NCBI RefSeq assembly: GCF_029269265.1
Contig: NZ_JARIXP010000007.1
Span: forward strand, 123,026 to 187,025
Source of the DNA: Rheinheimera sp. 1928-s
Lineage (GTDB): Bacteria > Pseudomonadota > Gammaproteobacteria > Enterobacterales > Alteromonadaceae
Direction of reading: 5' to 3'
DNA length: 64,000 nucleotides
Of this stretch, positions 11,805-19,877 are shown piece after piece; position 1 is the stretch's first letter, and every line of letters begins with the position of its first letter. The notes under the pieces were generated by a model that had not been told where the DNA came from, made no database searches, and saw only the letters and a program-made list of their open reading frames with translations. Both the position numbers and the translations under genes were made by a program.

Positions 11805-11905
11805 TGTTGCTGCACTGCCCCTGCGACAAAGAGCTATTAGCAAAACCAGATCCTGATCAAGTTATCTATTTTACCCGTCAAGATGTAACAGGAGCTCAGC
11901 CATGA
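11801..11905 (+). pseudogene. chimeric 34-codon ORF: RodA-like N-terminus fused to PBP2-like C-terminus
   Basis: The ORF overlaps the mrdA stop (ATGA) and is itself overlapped by the mrdB start (ATGA), so the coupling arrangement is repeated twice. Its first 15 residues (MMLLHCPCDKELLAK) resemble the RodA start (MNVLKDPSHKGLLAK). Its last 12 (FTRQDVTGAQP and the preceding Y) match the PBP2 end (FTRQSAAGAQP). The final 15 bases, which include the GGAG ribosome site of the next gene, are identical in the two copies. The change from RodA-like to PBP2-like sequence is near 11857-11863. It is probably a scar; translation is possible. Confidence 0.75.
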
Positions 11906-13017
11906 ATGTGCTGAAAGACCCAAGTCATAAAGGGCTGCTGGCCAAGCTGCATTTAGATGGTCCTTTATTAGCGGGTTTATTACTACTGTGTATTACAGGG
12001 TTATTTGTGCTCTACAGTGCCAGTGGCCAACACTGGGATATGATGGCGGCGCACAGTACAAGATTAGTCATTGCTTTTGGTGCTATGTTGTTTTTGGCTC
12101 AGGTAAAACCTCAAACCTTTAGCTTCTGGGCTGTGCCGTTATTTTTAGCGGGTACAGCTATGCTGGTGATGGTGTTGGCTTTTGGTCATATAGGCAAAGG
12201 CGCACAACGCTGGCTGGATTTAGGTTTTATGAAATTCCAACCTTCTGAAGTGATGAAGCTGGCCGTGCCTATGGCCGTCGCCTGGTATGTATCCTCTCAC
12301 CCTTTACCGCTGAAATTCCGGCACTTGATTGTCGGTTTTATTATGTGCGCTATTCCTACTGTACTTATCCAGCAACAGCCCGATTTAGGCACATCCATTC
12401 TGATTTTTGTCGCCGGCATTTTTGTGCTGTTTTTGGGCGGTATGAGCTGGCGCATAATCACAGCACTAGCATTAATTGTCCCTGTTGGTTGCTACAGTAT
12501 GTGGCTTTTTGTGATGCACGACTATCAGAAGCGACGGGTACTGACCTTTTTAAATCCTGAAAGCGATCCTTTAGGTTCTGGCTATCATATTATCCAGTCA
12601 AAAATTGCTATAGGTTCAGGTGGCTTTGAAGGCAAAGGCTGGATGCATGGCACTCAGTCTCAACTGGAGTTTTTACCAGAGCGCCATACCGACTTTATAT
12701 TTTCTGTGTTCAGCGAAGAGCTTGGCATGATAGGTGTGCTGTTTCTGTTAGTCTTGTATGCCTTTGTCATTGCCCGCGGTTTGATTATCGCAAGTCAGGC
12801 TCAGGACAACTTCAGTAAGCTGCTGGCAGGCAGCATTACGCTGACATTTTTTGTCTACGTGTTCGTTAACATTGGTATGGTGTCAGGATTATTACCTGTA
12901 GTGGGGGTGCCTTTGCCTTTGATTAGCTACGGCGGGACATCCATGGTTACACTGATGGCAGGTTTTGGTATTCTAATGTCGATCAGCACTCATAAACGAC
13001 TTTTAGCTCAGCAGTAG
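11902..13017 (+). CDS. mrdB: peptidoglycan glycosyltransferase RodA (SEDS family)
   Basis: 371 residues and about ten membrane segments. RodA polymerises lipid II into glycan strands with PBP2. SEDS signatures are present: KGAQRWLDLG, QPSEVMKLA, QQPDLGTS, and near the end LPLISYGGTSMV. The start is fixed by AGGAG about 7 nt upstream within the GGAGCTCAGCC stretch, and it overlaps the preceding mini-ORF by 4 nt. The length matches E. coli RodA (370). Confidence 0.97.
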   Translation: MNVLKDPSHKGLLAKLHLDGPLLAGLLLLCITGLFVLYSASGQHWDMMAAHSTRLVIAFGAMLFLAQVKPQTFSFWAVPLFLAGTAMLVMVLAFGHIGKGAQRWLDLGFMKFQPSEVMKLAVPMAVAWYVSSHPLPLKFRHLIVGFIMCAIPTVLIQQQPDLGTSILIFVAGIFVLFLGGMSWRIITALALIVPVGCYSMWLFVMHDYQKRRVLTFLNPESDPLGSGYHIIQSKIAIGSGGFEGKGWMHGTQSQLEFLPERHTDFIFSVFSEELGMIGVLFLLVLYAFVIARGLIIASQAQDNFSKLLAGSITLTFFVYVFVNIGMVSGLLPVVGVPLPLISYGGTSMVTLMAGFGILMSISTHKRLLAQQ

Positions 13018-13026
13018 AAAGAATCA

Positions 13027-14007
13027 ATGATTAAAAAAATAACTATCGTATGCTGTACTCTGATCTTGGCTTCCTGCTCACAAACGCCGGCACCAAAATC
13101 AGCCAAAACCGGACCAACCCCAACCTGGGAAGAACCTAATAAAGGCCGTTATTCACAAGCCACTGACAGCCATCCGGACCGTCTGCCAACCTTACTGGAA
13201 ATGACAGATCCTGACCCCAGGGCTGAAGCCTTAAGCCGTGGTGGGAACAAACCCTATAATATTTATGGCGTGGATTATTCTCCCCGTACTGATCTGATGG
13301 AATACAAGGAAACAGGTATAGCCTCCTGGTACGGCCATAAATTTCATGGTCATCTGACATCCAACGGTGAAGTTTATAATGTGTTTGCCATGTCGGCAGC
13401 ACACAAAACCCTGCCATTACCTTCTTATGTGCGAGTAACCAACCTCGACAACGGTAAGTCAGCCATAGTGCGGGTAAACGACAGAGGACCTTTCCATCAG
13501 GACAGAGTGATCGACCTGTCTTATTCAGCGGCTTATAAAATTGGCATGATGGGCAAAGGCACAGCACGGGTTCAGGTCGAACTGCTGGCATCTCCTGCCA
13601 TGACCAATCAGGAAAGTTATGCCATGGGATTAGGCAACAGAGGCAACAGGTTTGAAGAAACCACTATAGCCTCTAACCCTGCCAGCCCAAGACCTGGCAG
13701 CGTTGCAGCACCTTCAGCGCCAGTTGCAGCCCCAGTGATAGCGACAACAGCACCAGTTGCCCGTTCTAAGGTTACAGGCTGCTTTATTCAACTGGTTGCC
13801 AGCAGCAATAAAGAGAAACTGCAAAAGTTAGGTTCGGATTTACAGCAACAATGGTCTGTATCTACACAAATTAACGAAGGCAATGGAATTTTCCGTTTAC
13901 TGGCGGGTCCAATGCCATCAACGGCCGAAGCGAACAGCTGGCTGGAACGTTTTAAAAGTGCTGATTACCCATCGGCTTATATTACAGATAAAAAAAGCTG
14001 TGGTTAA
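13027..14007 (+). CDS. rlpA: septal-ring lytic transglycosylase RlpA (lipoprotein)
   Basis: 326 residues. The signal peptide ends in the lipobox LASC (about Cys16). A double-psi beta-barrel domain follows (GIASWYGHKFHGHLTSNGE, VRVNDRGPFHQDRVIDLS), then an Ala/Pro-rich linker of about residues 225-245 and a C-terminal SPOR domain (CFIQLVASSNKEKLQ). RlpA trims denuded glycan strands at the division site, which SPOR binds. It starts 9 nt after mrdB, so it is in the same operon. Confidence 0.95.
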   Translation: MIKKITIVCCTLILASCSQTPAPKSAKTGPTPTWEEPNKGRYSQATDSHPDRLPTLLEMTDPDPRAEALSRGGNKPYNIYGVDYSPRTDLMEYKETGIASWYGHKFHGHLTSNGEVYNVFAMSAAHKTLPLPSYVRVTNLDNGKSAIVRVNDRGPFHQDRVIDLSYSAAYKIGMMGKGTARVQVELLASPAMTNQESYAMGLGNRGNRFEETTIASNPASPRPGSVAAPSAPVAAPVIATTAPVARSKVTGCFIQLVASSNKEKLQKLGSDLQQQWSVSTQINEGNGIFRLLAGPMPSTAEANSWLERFKSADYPSAYITDKKSCG

Positions 14008-14064
14008 AACCACGGTTGATTTTCTTTAAAAAAGAATTCAGTTCAACAACATAAGAAAGGTCTC

Positions 14065-15237
14065 ATGAATACGTACTCCAGAATTTTTATTGCTTGCTCC
14101 TTTGGTGTTGCCAGTTTTTTAGCAGCCGGACAAACAGCCCCTCTTACAGCGTCACAAATGACGCCGCAGCCCCCTGAAGTAAACGCCAAAGGTTATATCC
14201 TGATGGATTACCATACGGGAGCTGTATTGGCCGAAGGCAATGCAGATGGGTTATTGGCACCAGCCAGCCTGACCAAAATGATGACCAGCTACATTATTGG
14301 TACAGAAATTAAAAACGGTACTATCAAACCATCAGATCCTGTCACTATCACCGAAAACGCCTGGGCTAAACAGTATTCAGACTCTTCCAAAATGTTTATC
14401 GAAGTAGGCGAAACCATCAGCGTTGAAGAGTTAAACCGCGGCATTATTGTGCAATCGGGCAACGACGCTTGTGTCGCTATGGCCGAACATATAGCAGGCA
14501 CTGAAGGCGCCTTTGTTGAATTAATGAATGCCCATGCGGTGCGCTTAGGTATGGACAATAGTACCTTCACCAATAGCCATGGTTTACCTGATGAAAATCA
14601 GCGTACTACAGCCCGTGATATGGCCAAACTGTCGATCGCTTTAATTCGTGACACGCCAGACGAATACAAAATTTACTCTGAAAAAGAATATGTATTTAAC
14701 GGCATTAAACAATACAACCGTAACGGCTTATTGTGGGATAAAAGCCTGAACGTGGACGGTATCAAAACAGGCCACACCTCAGAGGCTGGTTATAGTCTGG
14801 TCACTTCAGCCACTAAAGATGATATGCGACTGATTTCTGTCGTCATGGGCACAGACAGCGCCAAAATCCGTGAAGCAGAAAACAAAAAATTACTGACCTA
14901 TGGCTTTCGCTTTTTTGAAACCTTTTCTCCTTATAAGGCAGGTGAAAAGTTTGCTGAACAACGCGTATGGCAAGGCACCAAAGAAATCATTACGTTAGGT
15001 GTGCTGGCAGAAACCCCTATTACCTTGCAACGTAACCAGCGTAAAGAGTTAAAAGCCGACTTTAAATTGAATCAGGAACTGATTGCCCCCATATCCAAGG
15101 GTCAGGTACTGGGCACTGTTTATTTGAAATTAGGTGACAAAGATATCGCCGAATTTCCTTTAGTAGCGCTGGAAGATATCGAGCAAGCGGGTTTATTCAG
15201 TCGCTTAGTCGATATGGTAAAAATGCGTTTCCAGTAA
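14065..15237 (+). CDS. dacA: D-alanyl-D-alanine carboxypeptidase (PBP5/6 type)
   Basis: 390 residues. A signal peptide ends near SFLAAGQT. Catalytic motifs are SLTK (APASLTKMM), SGN (VQSGNDACVAM) and KTG (DGIKTGHTSEAG). The C-terminus has a PBP5_C beta domain and an amphipathic helix (GLFSRLVDMVKMRF) that anchors the protein to the outer face of the inner membrane. It removes the terminal D-Ala of stem peptides. A terminator follows at 15264. Confidence 0.96.
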   Translation: MNTYSRIFIACSFGVASFLAAGQTAPLTASQMTPQPPEVNAKGYILMDYHTGAVLAEGNADGLLAPASLTKMMTSYIIGTEIKNGTIKPSDPVTITENAWAKQYSDSSKMFIEVGETISVEELNRGIIVQSGNDACVAMAEHIAGTEGAFVELMNAHAVRLGMDNSTFTNSHGLPDENQRTTARDMAKLSIALIRDTPDEYKIYSEKEYVFNGIKQYNRNGLLWDKSLNVDGIKTGHTSEAGYSLVTSATKDDMRLISVVMGTDSAKIREAENKKLLTYGFRFFETFSPYKAGEKFAEQRVWQGTKEIITLGVLAETPITLQRNQRKELKADFKLNQELIAPISKGQVLGTVYLKLGDKDIAEFPLVALEDIEQAGLFSRLVDMVKMRFQ

Positions 15238-15263
15238 AAAAGCGACAGCCCATATCTAAATTA

Positions 15264-15288
15264 GTCCCGGCAAGTCCGGGACTTTTTG
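15264..15288 (+). terminator. rho-independent terminator after dacA
   Basis: The perfect stem GTCCCGG / CCGGGAC with a short loop is followed by TTTTTGTT. It ends the leuS-to-dacA transcription block; ybeD starts 39 bp further on. Confidence 0.85.
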
Positions 15289-15326
15289 TTAAAATAGATC
15301 AAGATTATTTTTGTGAGCAGAACATC

Positions 15327-15608
15327 ATGACAATTGAAGTAAAAGACACCCGCTTTGATGAATTTTTAGAGTTTCCATGCTCGGTAAACTTTAAAGTACT
15401 GGGCGTCGCTGTACCAGAACTGGTGGACCATATCGTAGTTGTGCTGCAGGAACATGCCAAAGCCGACGACTACAATCCGCAAATTCGCCCTAGCAGCAAA
15501 GGCAGTTATCACTCTGTATCTGTGTCTGTGACTGTCACCAGCAAAGAACATATGGAACTGCTGTACACAGAACTTGGCCGTTTAGAACTGGTTAGGTATG
15601 TGATCTGA
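15327..15608 (+). CDS. ybeD: YbeD/DUF493 family regulatory protein
   Basis: 93 residues of the DUF493/YbeD family, a small ferredoxin-like (ACT-like) alpha/beta fold usually found between dacA and lipB, as here. Conserved stretches are [13 protein letters not shown] and [17 protein letters not shown]. The molecular role is not settled; a regulatory role linked to lipoate genes has been suggested from context. The start ATG at 15327 has only a weak upstream purine box. Confidence 0.93.
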   Translation: MTIEVKDTRFDEFLEFPCSVNFKVLGVAVPELVDHIVVVLQEHAKADDYNPQIRPSSKGSYHSVSVSVTVTSKEHMELLYTELGRLELVRYVI

Positions 15609-15614
15609 CGAGTG

Positions 15615-15648
15615 GCACTGCCCTTTTTGCTGGCAGTGCAGGTATAAT
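15615..15648 (+). promoter_or_regulatory. hairpin followed by a TATAAT box before lipB
   Basis: GCACTGCC / GGCAGTGC forms an 8-bp stem (15615-15639). A perfect TATAAT sits at 15643-15648, 31 bp before the lipB GTG. No good -35 is seen at the right distance, so the hairpin may instead be the ybeD end or an operator. This is a low-confidence lipBA promoter. Confidence 0.4.
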
Positions 15649-15678
15649 GCGGCACTTTCAACTGAACCGGAGTTCGTT

Positions 15679-16332
15679 GTGGTTGACTCTCAAGGCTTAG
15701 TGATACGGAATTTAGGGCGCCAGCCTTATGTTCAGGTATGGCAAGCCATGCAAAAATACACAGATGAGCGGACAGAACAGAGTCCGGACGAGCTGTGGTT
15801 TGTTGAACATGATCCGATATTTACTCAGGGTCAAGCCGGTAAAGCAGAACATCTGCTGATGCCAGGTGATATTCCTGTGGTACAAGTAGACAGAGGCGGT
15901 CAGGTGACGTATCACGGCCCTGGCCAGCTGGTTGCTTATGTATTGCTGGATATCAAAAGACGTAAGCTGGGTGTGCGCGAACTGGTCACCTTGATTGAAC
16001 AGGTGATCATTAAAGCGTTGGCCCCTTATGGTATTGAAGCTTATGCCAAAGCCGATGCGCCCGGCGTGTATGTGCAGGAACAAAAAGTCGCTTCGCTTGG
16101 ATTGCGGGTGAGAAAAGGCTGTACCTTTCATGGTTTGGCTTTAAACGTAAATATGGATTTGTCACCTTTTTCCAGGATCAACCCATGTGGTTATGCCGGC
16201 ATGCAGATGATCCAAACCAAAGATATTGCTGGTCCACAATTAGTGGATGAAGCAAAGCAGGCTTTGCAGTCACAATTTGTGGCTCAATTGGCAGTAAGCC
16301 AAACTGAGCACAAAACAGGGTTAAGTGAGTAA
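15679..16332 (+). CDS. lipB: octanoyl-[acyl carrier protein]:protein octanoyltransferase
   Basis: 217 residues. It transfers octanoyl from ACP to the lipoyl domains of 2-oxoacid dehydrogenases and GcvH, the first step of lipoate synthesis. The signature [16 protein letters not shown] and the catalytic region [21 protein letters not shown] with NPCGYAGM are intact. Translation begins at GTG 15679 with CGGAG 6 nt upstream. It overlaps or abuts lipA, the next enzyme. Confidence 0.96.
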   Translation: MVDSQGLVIRNLGRQPYVQVWQAMQKYTDERTEQSPDELWFVEHDPIFTQGQAGKAEHLLMPGDIPVVQVDRGGQVTYHGPGQLVAYVLLDIKRRKLGVRELVTLIEQVIIKALAPYGIEAYAKADAPGVYVQEQKVASLGLRVRKGCTFHGLALNVNMDLSPFSRINPCGYAGMQMIQTKDIAGPQLVDEAKQALQSQFVAQLAVSQTEHKTGLSE

Positions 16333-17302
16333 TATGACCATCAAAACAGCTCGTATGGAACCAGGCGTTAAGTTACGTGATGCCGATAAAATGGCCCTGA
16401 TCCCAATCAAAGTGTTACCCACCGAACGTGACGAAATGTTACGTAAACCTGATTGGTTAAAAATCAAATTACCGCGCAGTACAGACCGCATTGAACAAAT
16501 CAAAGGCGCTATGCGTAAACATGGTTTGCACTCAGTCTGTGAAGAGGCCTCTTGCCCTAACCTGTCAGAATGCTTTAACCACGGCACCGCAACTTTTATG
16601 ATTTTAGGTGCTATCTGCACCAGACGTTGCCCATTCTGTGATGTAGCTCATGGCCGCCCTTTGCCTCCAAGTGCAGAAGAGCCGGAAAAACTGGCGTTAA
16701 CTATCAAAGATATGGCGCTGAAATACGTGGTAATTACTTCGGTAGACCGTGATGACCTGCGTGATGGCGGTGCCCAGCATTTTGCCGACTGTATCAGTTC
16801 TATTCGTCGTGAAAGCCCGGCTATTAAAATTGAAGTACTGGTACCGGATTTCCGTGGCCGTATGGATGCAGCGCTGGACATTCTGACACAAACGCCACCA
16901 GACGTATTCAACCACAACCTGGAAACAGCGCCACGTTTATACAAGCTGGCACGTCCAGGCGCTGACTATAAATGGTCACTGGAACTGCTAAGACGCTACA
17001 AAGAAGCCCATCCGGAAGTGTCGACCAAGTCAGGCCTGATGGTGGGTTTAGGTGAAACCACAGAAGAGATTATCGAAGTGATGCGGGACTTACGTCTTCA
17101 TAATGTCGATATGCTGACTGTCGGCCAATATCTGCAGCCAAGCAAACACCATTTACCAGTCAAACGCTACGTATCTCCGGATGAGTTTGACGAAATAAAA
17201 CGTATTGGTTACGAGTTAGGCTTTAAACACGTTGCCTCAGGCCCCTTCGTCAGATCGAGTTATCACGCAGATCGCCAGGCGGCAGGTGAAGAAGTCAGCT
17301 AA
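16325..17302 (+). CDS. lipA: lipoyl synthase (radical SAM)
   Basis: About 325 residues. It inserts two sulfurs into octanoyl groups. Both iron-sulfur motifs are present: the auxiliary cluster [12 protein letters not shown] and the radical-[11 protein letters not shown]. The essential C-terminal RSSYHA serine motif is also intact. Two starts are possible: GTG 16325 (8-nt overlap with lipB, AGGG 4 nt upstream) or ATG 16334 (2 nt after the lipB stop). Either gives the family N-terminus before [10 protein letters not shown]. Confidence 0.97.
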   Translation: MSNMTIKTARMEPGVKLRDADKMALIPIKVLPTERDEMLRKPDWLKIKLPRSTDRIEQIKGAMRKHGLHSVCEEASCPNLSECFNHGTATFMILGAICTRRCPFCDVAHGRPLPPSAEEPEKLALTIKDMALKYVVITSVDRDDLRDGGAQHFADCISSIRRESPAIKIEVLVPDFRGRMDAALDILTQTPPDVFNHNLETAPRLYKLARPGADYKWSLELLRRYKEAHPEVSTKSGLMVGLGETTEEIIEVMRDLRLHNVDMLTVGQYLQPSKHHLPVKRYVSPDEFDEIKRIGYELGFKHVASGPFVRSSYHADRQAAGEEVS

Positions 17303-17319
17303 TAACTAAGTGACTGTGC

Positions 17320-17353
17320 AGGCAGTTAAATTTAGCTGCCTTTGCTGTCTTTT
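17320..17353 (+). terminator. probable terminator after lipA
   Basis: AGGCAG / CTGCCT flanks a TTAAATTTAG loop and is followed by TTTGCTGTCTTTT, a broken T-run. It separates lipBA from the PilZ gene. Confidence 0.6.
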
Positions 17354-17400
17354 CATGCCGGAAACAACTATGCTCAACGTAGTGAATGAAAGGATTTGGT

Positions 17401-17754
17401 ATGGACAACAGACGTTTTAGCCGGGTGTTATTTTCCGGTCCGGTACAACTGAAAAATGCTGACGCTGTATACACAGGTCAATTGCAGGATTTGTCGCTTA
17501 AAGGTGCTTTGTTGCAGTTAGATGCAGCAACGGTATTACAAGCAGGCCAACACTTTCAGTTGCAGTTTCAGCTGAATGAATCCGGTGTGGATTTATTTAT
17601 GGATGTCACAGTAGCTCATTTGAATGACTCCTGTGTGGGTTTACGCTGCGATAAAATTGATATCGACTCTGCCAGTCATTTACGCCGCCTGCTGGAGCTG
17701 AATTTAGGTGATGCCGATTTATTAAGCCGCGAACTTACGGAGCTGTCGGAATAG
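17401..17754 (+). CDS. PilZ-domain protein (putative cyclic-di-GMP receptor)
   Basis: 117 residues from the ATG at 17401, with AAGGA 6 nt upstream; the ATG at 17386 lacks a ribosome site. It is essentially one PilZ domain. The RRFSR motif (RxxxR) is at residues 4-8, and DLSLKGALL supplies the (D/N)xSxxG element around residues 30-35, the two parts that bind cyclic-di-GMP. It is soluble, with no other domain. The gene stands alone, convergent with the metallopeptidase-like gene, and overlaps its end by 20 nt. The target process is unknown. Confidence 0.85.
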   Translation: MDNRRFSRVLFSGPVQLKNADAVYTGQLQDLSLKGALLQLDAATVLQAGQHFQLQFQLNESGVDLFMDVTVAHLNDSCVGLRCDKIDIDSASHLRRLLELNLGDADLLSRELTELSE

Positions 17755-18985
17755 CTGAAGCCTCTTGTAACGAGTGCAGAGCATCCGGATAACCTTGTTT
17801 AGCAGCCTGATCCATCAATAAGCGCCAATGGTACCAATCCTGTTCTTGCCTGGCTAAATATGCATAAAAATACTGTACCGGCATAATCAACTCTGGCTTT
17901 GCCAGCACCTTTTGCATTAACTTAATGTATAAATCTGGTACCTGAGCCTCGTGTGAGCGCATAAAGCTTAAATTGCTTACAGGGGCGTAAGCCTGCACAC
18001 CTGCATTATCACAACTCTCCACTGGCTGTAACTGAACATCGTGCTTTTCTAATTGCCAATGTTGCAGATAGATATCCAACTGGGTTTTATCAGTCAGTAA
18101 GTTAGGCCGGATTTTATCGCTGCGACATTCAGTTTGAGCCACTTCTGTACTTAAACTGTATTCATCCATAAAACCCAGAATATGGGCAAACTCGTGCCGG
18201 AACACCTCAAAAGAACTGCTTTCAGCCAGTTGCACTATGCCATTGTTGTAATTGGCTGTACCTTCACCTGCAACCACCAGTAACTGACTAAATCCGCCTT
18301 TGGCCACATCAGGTGTTAATACCTGATACTGACACTGAATTCGTTGTCCGGCCTGATAACTGCACTGCAAGTCAGTACTGTTCATACGTTTTTCAGGTAA
18401 AAAACAGACAGCTAGAGAGGAAAGCTGAGGGTCCTGTTGCCACTGTTGTTGTAACAGCTGCAATTGACGACTTCCGGCTTTGGATTGCACTACAGGTTGT
18501 AAAGTCAGGCTACAAGAGGAATCTGAGTTCGATGCAACCTTAGCTGGGCTCTGAACATAATGCCAGAGGCCATAATCAGTGGCTAAATCAGCCTCTGCTG
18601 CGTTTACACTCTGTTGTTGCTGTAGACGGTGCTCAAGATAGCTTGCGGTCGCTAAAAAGCCATCCTGACGCTGTTTTAATGCAAGTAAAGCAGCAAGTTC
18701 ATGTGTGAGCCCTGCATCCAGCGCTTTTTGATACCAGTTAAGTGCCGCAGGAATGTCTCCCTGCTGTTGACGTTTTTTCGCCAGTAGTACTGCGGCAGCC
18801 CCATGGCCTTGCTGCGCTTTATCCATTAATTGCTGTTCAGGCAAATGCTCCAGCGCAGGTTCACAGCCGACTAAACAGAAAAGCCACGCGATAGCCAAAG
18901 TGCTTTTAAAAACAAAAAAGCCAGAAAACCGGCTTTTTTTATTGAATCGCTTCTGTCTGTTATTCAACAGGAATCGCACTGGCAT
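17735..18985 (-). CDS. lipoprotein with Sel1-like repeats and an M64-like HExxH zinc motif
   Basis: 416 residues from the ATG at 18985. An unusually long basic n-region is followed by a hydrophobic stretch ending in lipobox LVGC (Cys41). Residues about 50-90 and 375-412 look like Sel1 repeats. The central domain carries RHEFAHILGFMDEY (HEFAH at 264-268, DEY at 274-276), resembling the HExxH...DEY pattern of M64 (IgA-protease-like) metallopeptidases. Four cysteines around residues 158-218 may form disulfides. The 5' end overlaps nlpI by 26 nt and spans a terminator hairpin, so a later start (TTG near 18900, just before the AIAWLF segment) is possible. The function is not known; a cell-envelope protease is an inference. 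Confidence 0.7.
   Translation of the reverse strand: MPVRFLLNNRQKRFNKKSRFSGFFVFKSTLAIAWLFCLVGCEPALEHLPEQQLMDKAQQGHGAAAVLLAKKRQQQGDIPAALNWYQKALDAGLTHELAALLALKQRQDGFLATASYLEHRLQQQQSVNAAEADLATDYGLWHYVQSPAKVASNSDSSCSLTLQPVVQSKAGSRQLQLLQQQWQQDPQLSSLAVCFLPEKRMNSTDLQCSYQAGQRIQCQYQVLTPDVAKGGFSQLLVVAGEGTANYNNGIVQLAESSSFEVFRHEFAHILGFMDEYSLSTEVAQTECRSDKIRPNLLTDKTQLDIYLQHWQLEKHDVQLQPVESCDNAGVQAYAPVSNLSFMRSHEAQVPDLYIKLMQKVLAKPELIMPVQYFYAYLARQEQDWYHWRLLMDQAAKQGYPDALHSLQEASAIPTAP
18914..18940. terminator. bidirectional-looking terminator hairpin inside a 5' coding region
   Basis: AAAAAAGCC / GGCTTTTTT with an 8-nt loop and T-runs on both strands. On the minus strand it follows the nlpI stop by about 20 nt and looks like the nlpI terminator, yet it lies within the N-terminal codons of the downstream lipoprotein gene if that starts at 18985. 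Confidence 0.75.
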
Positions 18986-19877
18986 CTAAACCACGCAATC
19001 TGTTCATTTCTATGCGGGCATAACGGTGTTCAACAAACTCATACACATTAGTCGCCAGTACTTTTTTATAGTAATTCAGCGCTTTGCTTGGGTTTTGTTG
19101 CTGATGCCATTTAGCCAGATAGAAATACACTTCGCATAAACGTTCAGCCAGTTGTTGTTGATCCGAATTCAGAGTAGCGGCAGCGTCCAGTAACTCTTGT
19201 TCTGAGATTTTACCCAGATAAAAAGCAACTATCTTGCTGGCCCAATGGTCTGGATCTAATTTAGTCTGATTTAAAGCTAAACGCGCCTGAGCTTCTGGCA
19301 CGGATAAATTAGCGTCAGCAAAATACAACCACAATGAACGGTACGGATCTTCAGGTTTCGCCTTATGAAACTGTTCAAAGTCGCCTACAGCCAACGCAGT
19401 TTTACTGTCATACAGCAGCGCTATACCCCGATTTAAATAAGCATAATCGTAATCTGGTGCCAGTTCTAACGCAGCATCAAAAGACTCATAAGCTTCGGTG
19501 TAGTTGCCCACTAAGGTATGGTGAATACCAATAAAGTTATAGGCATCCGCCATATCAGGCTGTAAACGCAAGGCTCGCAGAAAATCAAAACGGGCTAATG
19601 AACGTAAACCAACACTGTCGTACATCACGCCGCGATCGTAAAATAACCTGGCACGTTGTTCGTCTGTGGTTTCGGCTTTATTCAGCAGCTCGGAAATTCG
19701 CGCTATGGCGATTTCAGTGCGATAAGAGACAGCAACTGGTTCTGGTTCCAGCGGATTTTCCACCAGTACAGCAACTTCAGTTGAAGGTTTCTGGGCGCAA
19801 GCGCCCAAAGCCAGCAGTGCTGCAAGCAGCACTGCACTTTTGGTCAGGTCAGGGACCTTACTGAGCTTCAACAGCAT
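18960..19877 (-). CDS. nlpI: lipoprotein NlpI (TPR adaptor)
   Basis: About 305 residues from the ATG at 19877; the longer TTG start at 19889 adds four residues. The signal peptide ends in lipobox LGAC. TPR repeats are visible ([50 protein letters not shown]). NlpI sits in the outer membrane and acts as an adaptor for periplasmic peptidoglycan hydrolases and the Prc protease. It directly follows pnp with a 20-nt overlap, the same order as in E. coli. Confidence 0.92.
   Translation of the reverse strand: MLLKLSKVPDLTKSAVLLAALLALGACAQKPSTEVAVLVENPLEPEPVAVSYRTEIAIARISELLNKAETTDEQRARLFYDRGVMYDSVGLRSLARFDFLRALRLQPDMADAYNFIGIHHTLVGNYTEAYESFDAALELAPDYDYAYLNRGIALLYDSKTALAVGDFEQFHKAKPEDPYRSLWLYFADANLSVPEAQARLALNQTKLDPDHWASKIVAFYLGKISEQELLDAAATLNSDQQQLAERLCEVYFYLAKWHQQQNPSKALNYYKKVLATNVYEFVEHRYARIEMNRLRGLDASAIPVE

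Noticed and set aside
13136..13591. 151-codon frame on the minus strand within rlpA
   Set aside because: It lies entirely inside a well-supported gene, has no recognisable domain and no start context; treated as a shadow.
16321..16944. Minus-strand frames of about 98 codons opposite lipA
   Set aside because: They sit opposite the conserved cysteine motifs of lipA and have no independent support.
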